Positions 58,976 to 64,000 of a DNA stretch of 64,000 nucleotides are shown one piece after another. The stretch is taken from contig NZ_CP034539.1 in NCBI RefSeq assembly GCF_003963535.1, forward strand, positions 4,464,001 to 4,528,000, given 5' to 3'. The first letter of the stretch is position 1. The number at the start of each line of letters is the position of its first letter. The position numbers and the translations under genes are program-made. Below the pieces are notes generated by a model. It searched no databases and had not been told where the DNA came from. It saw only the letters and a program-made list of their open reading frames with translations. This DNA comes from Streptomyces cyaneochromogenes (GTDB lineage: Bacteria > Actinomycetota > Actinomycetes > Streptomycetales > Streptomycetaceae).

Positions 58976-59277
58976 TGTGCGCTCCCTGGGGCACGGCGGT
59001 GTGCGGGGTGGTGCGGGGTGGTGCAGCGTGGTGAGGAGCATGACAGCGGGAGCAGAAACAATCAAGCATGCTTGCATTGATTTGCGCAGGGGCGATGAGC
59101 GGCTTCAGCCCATGGCTACGGCGACTCGGGGGGCGACGCGCGCCACGCTCGCAGAGGGTCGGGGGTGGCCTGCCAGAGGGAGCCGTACTCCACGGCGTCC
59201 GCCAGGGCGCAGTCCTGGGCCTGGCCGTAGGCAGCCGCCGACTCCGGCCCCACTCCACCTCACCCCGTACAGAACGG
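58976..59277. promoter_or_regulatory. Promoter and operator region of the carboxylase operon
   Basis: This 302-base gap holds the palindrome CAAGCATGCTTG at 59063-59074, extended as ATCAAGCATGCTTGCAT, 88 bases before the operon start on minus. It is the likely target of the TetR repressor at the operon end. A repeated GTGGTGCGGGG stretch lies at 59000-59030. No gene is seen. Confidence 0.6.
59063..59074. promoter_or_regulatory. CAAGCATGCTTG palindrome
   Basis: Perfect 12-bp inverted repeat. It is similar in form to operators of TetR repressors that control acyl-CoA and lipid genes in actinobacteria. Confidence 0.65.
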
Positions 59278-60234
59278 TCAGCTACCGGCCCCCGGCTCCG
59301 TCGCCTTCCCCCGCCCCACCTGCGTCCGCACCGCTCCCATGCTCGCCGCGATGACGAGGGCGATGGCGACGGCCTGGGCGGTGGACAGGGCCTGGTCGAG
59401 GAGGAGGAAGCCGGCGGCTCCGGCGACGGCCGGCTCCAGGCTCATCAGGATCGCGAAGGTGGGGGCGGGCATGCGGCGCAGGGCGAGGAGTTCGAGGGTG
59501 TAGGGGAGCACCGAGGAGAGGATCGCCACGGCCGCGCCGAGCCCGAGGGTCACCGGGTCGATGAGCTTCGCGCCCGATTCGGCGATGCCGAGCGGCAGGA
59601 ACAGTACGGCGCCCACGGCCATCGCGAGCGCCAGCCCGTCGGCCTGCGGGAAGCGTCGGCCGGTGCGGGCGCTGAAGACTATGTAGGCCGCCCACATGGC
59701 GCCGGCCGCCAGGGCAAATGCGACACCTATGGGGTCGAGACTCTCGAAGCCTCCGCCGCCGAGGAGGAAGACCCCGGCGAGGGCGAGTCCGGCCCAGACG
59801 ACGTTGACCAGGCGGCGCGAGGTCAGGACGGAGAGCGCGAGCGGGCCGAGCACCTCCAGGGTGACCGCCGGGCCCAGCGGGATACGGGCGACCGACTGGT
59901 AGAAGAGGCCGTTCATCGCGGCCATGGTGACGCCGAAGACGATCACCGTGCCCCAGTCGGTACGGGAGTGACCGCGCAGCCGGGGCCGGCAGACCAGCAG
60001 CAGGACGACCGCCGCCACCAGCAGCCGCAGCGCCACCACGCCGAGCGCACCGGCGCGCGGCATCAGGCTCACCGCCAGGGCGCCGCCGAACTGCACCGAG
60101 ATCCCGCCGGCCAGCACCAGGCCCACGGGACCGAGCGCGTCCCACCGGCGCGGGGCACCGCCCGTCGGCTCGGACGGGGCGGCCGCCCGGGTGTGGGCCG
60201 GTGTGGGCGTGGCGGCGGCGTCAGGGGTACTCAC
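59278..60234 (-). CDS. EamA family transporter (DMT superfamily)
   Basis: A 318-residue protein with ten predicted membrane helices formed by two five-helix EamA repeats. The first reads GLVLAGGISVQFGGALAVSLMPRAGALGVVALRLLVAAVVLLL and the second AFALAAGAMWAAYIVFSARTGRRFP. This suggests an RhtA-like exporter of amino acids or metabolites. I prefer GTG 60234 with GGAAC upstream; ATG 60270 is in frame and would add a Pro/Ala-rich stretch. No linked regulator. Confidence 0.85.
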   Translation of the reverse strand: MSTPDAAATPTPAHTRAAAPSEPTGGAPRRWDALGPVGLVLAGGISVQFGGALAVSLMPRAGALGVVALRLLVAAVVLLLVCRPRLRGHSRTDWGTVIVFGVTMAAMNGLFYQSVARIPLGPAVTLEVLGPLALSVLTSRRLVNVVWAGLALAGVFLLGGGGFESLDPIGVAFALAAGAMWAAYIVFSARTGRRFPQADGLALAMAVGAVLFLPLGIAESGAKLIDPVTLGLGAAVAILSSVLPYTLELLALRRMPAPTFAILMSLEPAVAGAAGFLLLDQALSTAQAVAIALVIAASMGAVRTQVGRGKATEPGAGS

Positions 60235-60345
60235 GGGCGTTCCAGGGGCTTGGCGCGGCTTGTTCATCATGCTGTACTGCCGAGTCCAGGGTAGTGGACC
60301 TCGTCAGGCGTGTGAACCCATTACGCCACTGTCCCGGAATATGGA

Positions 60346-61164
60346 CTAAGCCCCCCGACCGTCCCTCGGTCCGAACACCCTCAGCGCGTCCGCATCCGTG
60401 GCGCGGGCGTTGAGAAAGTGATCCGCCCACTCCGCGATGCCGCCGTAGGCGCACTCCGCCGTCAGCCGTGCGATCGCCCGCGGCACGTCGTACGGCGTCA
60501 CCCGCAGGTCGACCCCCGGCCCCAGCAGGCACCAGTGGGCGCCCGCCCGTCCGTACGGCATCCCGACGCTCCCCGGGTTGACCACCAGGCGCCCGTGGGC
60601 GAGCCGTGCGTAGGGCATGTGGGTGTGCCCGCAGACCACCGTGCGGACGGAGTCGGCGACCCCGTCGAAGACCTCCGCCCACCGGTCGGGGCGCGAGTCG
60701 ACCAGGACGACCTCCTCGTCGTCGCGGGGTGTGGCGTGGCAGAAGAGGACGTCGCCGAGGCCTCGCACGCGCAGCGTGAGCGTCCTGGGAAGGGAGGCGA
60801 GGAACTCGACCTGGTCCTCGGTGAGCCGACCCGCCGCGTAGGGGGCGATCGGGTCGGGGATCTCGACCCGTTCGCCGCGCCGGTACTCGACCAGCTCCCG
60901 GTCCGCGTTGCCCGCGATCCACAGCACGCGGTCGCCCTGCCGGTACAGCAGGTCGAGCACCTCTGCGGGCTGCGGTCCCGCCGTGATGTCCCCGGTGAGC
61001 ACGATGCGCTCGGCGGCGAGGACCTCCGGCTCGGCGAGCACCGCCTCCAGCGCGGGGAGCACCCCGTGGATGTCGGAGAGGACGGCCACCCGCTCCAGCT
61101 CAGGGCCCGGCGCGAGGTCCGGCGCAGGGTTCAGCCCAAGGCCCGGCTCATCGCCCCGGCTCAT
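60346..61164 (-). CDS. Calcineurin-like metallophosphoesterase
   Basis: A 272-residue phosphoesterase with all metal motifs in order: DIHG (residue 31), GDITAGP, GNADRE, FCHATPRDD and GHTHMPYARL. It resembles the YfcE/YmdB-like group acting on nucleotides or phosphodiesters. ATG 61164 lies within the tail of the oxidoreductase gene (17-base overlap). Substrate unknown. Confidence 0.88.
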   Translation of the reverse strand: MSRGDEPGLGLNPAPDLAPGPELERVAVLSDIHGVLPALEAVLAEPEVLAAERIVLTGDITAGPQPAEVLDLLYRQGDRVLWIAGNADRELVEYRRGERVEIPDPIAPYAAGRLTEDQVEFLASLPRTLTLRVRGLGDVLFCHATPRDDEEVVLVDSRPDRWAEVFDGVADSVRTVVCGHTHMPYARLAHGRLVVNPGSVGMPYGRAGAHWCLLGPGVDLRVTPYDVPRAIARLTAECAYGGIAEWADHFLNARATDADALRVFGPRDGRGA

Positions 61165-64000
61165 CGGTCACCCCTTCGCCGTCCCCCGACTCATCGGTCA
61201 CCCCTTCGCCGTCCCCCAACGCCTCCGCCAGCACCTCCGCCAGGTGCCGCCCCCGCACCCCGGCCAGCTGTTCCAGCTGCGTCCGGCACGAGAACCCGTC
61301 CGCCAGCACCACCGCCCCCTCCCGCGCGCCCCGCACCGAAGGAAGCAACTGCTCCTCGGCGCAGGCCAGCGACACCTCGAAGTGCCCTTTCTCGAAACCG
61401 AAGTTACCGGCGAGACCGCAGCACCCCCCGCTCAGTTCGCCCGAGAGCAGAGCGGCTTGACGCAGCCGGCGATCGGCCCCGTCACCGAGGACCGCGTGCT
61501 GATGGCAGTGCGTCTGCCCGACCACCGCCCGGTCCACGCGGGGCGGCGTCCAGTCCGGAGCATGCCGCTCCAACACCTCCGCGAAGGTCAGGACCCGGTC
61601 GGCCAGGCGCCGGGCCCGCGGATCGTCGTGCAGCAGTTCCGGCAGGTCCGAGCGGAGGGCCGCCGCACAGCTCGGCTCCAGGACGACGACCGGGGCGGCC
61701 GTCTCCAGCACCGGCTCCATCAGGTCGAGCGTGTGCCGCAGCACCGCGCGGGCGCGGTCGAGCTGCCCGGTCGAGACGTACGTCAACCCGCAGCAGACGC
61801 GGCTTCGGCCCCGTAGGAGGGACAGCGGGTCCATCGCGACCGCCGTCCGGCCACCGACCCGCACACCGTCACCCCCGGACCCCCCGTCGCCTCCCTCCAC
61901 AATCCCCTCGTCCCCCACCGACTCCCCGCCCCCCACCGGCACCCTCCTCAGCCGCACCGTGGGCGGCAGCGCCACCCGCAGTCCCGCCGCCTCCAGCACC
62001 CGTACGGCCGCCTCCCCCACGGACGGCGACAGGTGCTCGGTGAAGGTGTCCGGCCACAGGACGACCAGCTCACCGCGCTCACCGCGCTCGCGGACCCCGT
62101 CGGCCAAGGCGTCACCCCCGCCGAGCCCACCACCGCCCCCCGCCTCCGCGCGCCGCGCCTCCCACCACCGGCTGAACGTCCGCGTCGCCACCCGCGGAAT
62201 CTCCCGCTCCGGCGCGATCCCGCCGAGCCGTTTCGCCGCCCGCGCCAACGGCCCTACGGCGGCCATGGCGTTGACCAGCGACGCCGTACGCGTGCGGGCC
62301 ACCAGGCGCAGCCACTGCGGCAGCCGGCCCATGCTGTAGTGCGCGGCCGGGCGGCGGCGCCCCTCGTAGTGGTGGTACAGGAATTCCGCCTTGTACGTGG
62401 CCATGTCGACCTCGACCGGGCAGTCGGACCGGCATCCCTTGCAGGACAGGCACAGGTCCAGCGCGTCCCGCACCTCGGTCGACCGCCACCCGTCGGTCAC
62501 CAGTTCCCCGGCGAGCATCTCGTGCAGCAACCGGGCACGCCCGCGCGTGGAGTGCTCCTCCTCGCCGGTGGCCCGGAAGGACGGGCACATGACGGACGGG
62601 CCCGCCACCGAGGTCGTACGGCACTTCGCGACCCCGACACACCGCCGTACGGCCGCAGAGAAGTCCCCGCCGTCGGCCGGGTATCCGAAGGCCACGTCCA
62701 CCGGCTCGCGGTGCAGGACCGAGAACCGGAGGTTCGCGTCCAGGGGCGCGGGGCGCACCAGCATGCCCGGGTTGAGCAGGTCGTCCGGGTCCCAGACCCC
62801 CTTCGCCCGCTCGAAGAGGCGGACCATCTCCTCCCCGTACATCTTCGGCAGCAGCTCGGCCCGTGCCTGCCCGTCCCCGTGCTCCCCGGACAGCGAGCCC
62901 CCGTGCGCCACGACGACCTCGGCGAGCTCCTCCGAGAAGCGCCGGAAGCGGCCGATGCCCGCCTCCGTCAGCAGGTCGAAGTCGATACGGACGTGGATAC
63001 AGCCGTCCCCGAAGTGCCCGTACGGCGTACCGCGCAGCCCGTGTGCGGTCAGCAGCGCGCGGAAGTCCCGCAGATACGCGCCGAGCCGCTCGGGCGGCAC
63101 CGCGCAGTCCTCCCAGCCGGGCCAGGCCTCGCTGCCGTCGGGCATCCGGGTCGCCGTACCGCTCGCGTCCTCCCGGATGCGCCACAGGGCCCGTTGCCCG
63201 GCCGCGTCCGTCACGACCCGCGCGTCGACGACATCGGCGGCCCGCACGATCGCCTCCGCACGCGCGCGTGCCTCCCCCTCCGACTCCCCGCCCGTCTCCA
63301 CGAACAACCAGGCGCCGCCCCGGGGAAGCGCGGCGGTCGAGCGCACGAGGTCGACCGCCATGCCCTCGACCGTCAACGGCCCGTACGGCAGCAGCCCGGC
63401 CGCCGCCTGTGCCGCCGCGCTCTCGTCGGCGTAGGCCAGCACGGCGAGCGCACGCGCGCGTGGAGCTTCGACGAGCCCCACGGTCGCCTCGGTGAGGATC
63501 CCCAGGGTGCCCTCGCTCCCGCAGTAGGAGCGGGCGACGTCGGCGCCCTTCTCGGGCAGCAGGGCGTCCAGGGCGTATCCGGAGATACGGCGGGGCAGTT
63601 CGGGAAACCCGGTGCGCAGCCGCGCCAGCTCGCCCTCGACCAGTTCCCGCAGCCCGCGCGGCGCCCCGGCCCACTCCTCCCCCAGCCGCAGCCGCTCCCC
63701 GCGCGCGGTGATCACGTCCAGCTCCCGCACGCTGTCCGCGGTCGTCCCCCACGCCACCGAGTGCGAGCCGCACGAGTTGTTGCCGATCATCCCGCCGAGC
63801 GTGCAGCGGCTGTGGGTGGAGGGGTCGGGCCCGAAGCGGAGCCCGTGCGGGGCGGCGGCCTCCTGAAGGCGGTCGAGGACGAGGCCGGGCTGGACGACGG
63901 CGGTGCGGGTCTCCGGGTCCAGGGACACGATCTGGTTCATGTGGCGGGTGAAGTCGAGCACGACGCCGGCGCCGGTGGCCTGCCCCGCGATGGAGGTGCC
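61148..64000 (-). CDS. FAD-binding and Fe-S D-2-hydroxyacid-type oxidoreductase, 5' end missing
   Basis: At least 951 residues; the gene continues past the right edge. The visible part begins GTSIAGQATGAGVVLDFTR in the PCMH FAD domain and contains STHSRCTLGGMIGNNSCGSHS. The D-lactate/D-2-hydroxyglutarate oxidase C-domain follows. It ends in ferredoxin-like Cys motifs (CVGVAKC...MCPS and CLSCKGCRSDCP) and two CCG domains (VCCGLTY, GGCCGLAGNFG). It likely oxidises a D-2-hydroxyacid and passes electrons on to the quinone pool. The tail carries a 30-bp tandem repeat encoding DGEGVTDE twice. It overlaps the phosphoesterase start by 17 bases. Confidence 0.9.
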   Translation of the reverse strand, partial: GTSIAGQATGAGVVLDFTRHMNQIVSLDPETRTAVVQPGLVLDRLQEAAAPHGLRFGPDPSTHSRCTLGGMIGNNSCGSHSVAWGTTADSVRELDVITARGERLRLGEEWAGAPRGLRELVEGELARLRTGFPELPRRISGYALDALLPEKGADVARSYCGSEGTLGILTEATVGLVEAPRARALAVLAYADESAAAQAAAGLLPYGPLTVEGMAVDLVRSTAALPRGGAWLFVETGGESEGEARARAEAIVRAADVVDARVVTDAAGQRALWRIREDASGTATRMPDGSEAWPGWEDCAVPPERLGAYLRDFRALLTAHGLRGTPYGHFGDGCIHVRIDFDLLTEAGIGRFRRFSEELAEVVVAHGGSLSGEHGDGQARAELLPKMYGEEMVRLFERAKGVWDPDDLLNPGMLVRPAPLDANLRFSVLHREPVDVAFGYPADGGDFSAAVRRCVGVAKCRTTSVAGPSVMCPSFRATGEEEHSTRGRARLLHEMLAGELVTDGWRSTEVRDALDLCLSCKGCRSDCPVEVDMATYKAEFLYHHYEGRRRPAAHYSMGRLPQWLRLVARTRTASLVNAMAAVGPLARAAKRLGGIAPEREIPRVATRTFSRWWEARRAEAGGGGGLGGGDALADGVRERGERGELVVLWPDTFTEHLSPSVGEAAVRVLEAAGLRVALPPTVRLRRVPVGGGESVGDEGIVEGGDGGSGGDGVRVGGRTAVAMDPLSLLRGRSRVCCGLTYVSTGQLDRARAVLRHTLDLMEPVLETAAPVVVLEPSCAAALRSDLPELLHDDPRARRLADRVLTFAEVLERHAPDWTPPRVDRAVVGQTHCHQHAVLGDGADRRLRQAALLSGELSGGCCGLAGNFGFEKGHFEVSLACAEEQLLPSVRGAREGAVVLADGFSCRTQLEQLAGVRGRHLAEVLAEALGDGEGVTDESGDGEGVTDEPGR
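61161..61220. repeat. Exact tandem 30-bp duplication
   Basis: 61161-61190 and 61191-61220 are identical except one base. They encode the duplicated ESGDGEGVTD/EPG tail of the oxidoreductase. Since 30 is a multiple of three, the frame is preserved. Confidence 0.85.

Noticed and set aside
1-64000. CRISPR arrays, tRNA or rRNA genes
   Set aside because: No regularly spaced identical repeats, no cloverleaf with anticodon arm and no rRNA signature were seen anywhere.

Overview
The window is very GC-rich, uses GTG starts freely, has many 4-base start/stop overlaps and tightly packed convergent genes, and carries families typical of Streptomyces (PurU next to an SCO4402-type protein, an IdeR/DmdR-like repressor beside a SIS-domain gene with a DasR box, zf-HC2 anti-sigma factor, proline-rich 'TQYIPP' protein). 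From memory, the gene order from about 23.5 kb to 58 kb resembles the S. coelicolor SCO4380-SCO4410 region in inverted order. No rRNA, tRNA, CRISPR array or transposase was seen.

Left part (1-23 kb). The left edge holds the start of a trypsin-like protease preceded by a trypsin-co-occurring (CU044_2847-type) protein, which suggests a conflict/effector system continuing to the left. Then comes a scattered acyl-CoA catabolic gene set: NDP-forming acyl-CoA synthetase, two-part heteromeric acyl-CoA dehydrogenase, a further acyl-CoA dehydrogenase, enoyl-CoA hydratase, SDR, Zn-alcohol dehydrogenase, cyclase-family hydrolase, FadD-like ligase and flavin reductase. Most promoters of this set carry the same 15-bp palindrome CTGAC-N5-GTCAG, so a single TetR-like repressor encoded outside the window probably controls them. 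Between them lie unrelated genes: a THUMP-type RNA methyltransferase with two short leader ORFs, a TetR/VOC divergent pair, two MFS transporters and a GlxA-type AraC regulator.

Middle (18-42 kb). This part is regulatory and housekeeping: a RsbW-like ATPase, EF-hand protein, STAS antagonist, an ECF-like sigma factor coupled to a zinc-finger/MDMPI anti-sigma factor, PurU, a periplasmic-binding lipoprotein, a long disordered membrane protein with repeated TQYIPP motifs, a TPR regulator, a primase-polymerase-like protein, an ABC exporter, an alpha/beta hydrolase whose nucleophile is Ala, a DtxR-type metalloregulator, a SIS protein (NagS-like) under a DasR box, a PAS/GAF protein, a GNAT and a RidA protein.

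42.2-44.4 kb. A stand-alone IscB-type RNA-guided nuclease (PLMP, split RuvC, HNH all intact) lies between RidA and a Ser/Thr kinase. It is flanked on both sides by structured non-coding DNA (candidate omega/HEARO RNA upstream; a structured tail with a 14-nt perfect anti-anti-SD and a 12-codon ORF downstream). It has an in-frame TTA codon and no transposase nearby. This is the most notable system in the window.

Right part (44-64 kb). Ser/Thr kinase, citrate synthase-like protein and PdxH are followed by a decayed zinc-ribbon gene. Next is a compact minus-strand operon (58975 to 48824): TIGR03084 protein, AtuA/DUF1446 fusion, carboxyltransferase, biotin carboxylase-BCCP, acyl-CoA dehydrogenase, 4-coumarate/cinnamate:CoA ligase, enoyl-CoA hydratase, TetR. 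Most junctions overlap as GTGA. The operon is headed by a CAAGCATGCTTG palindrome likely bound by its own TetR. The window closes with an EamA exporter, a metallophosphoesterase and a 5'-truncated FAD/Fe-S oxidoreductase.

Five copies of a palindromic intergenic repeat are dispersed across the window. Three of them supply or touch the stop codon of the adjacent gene. A different hairpin repeat is inserted in frame inside an acyl-CoA dehydrogenase gene.
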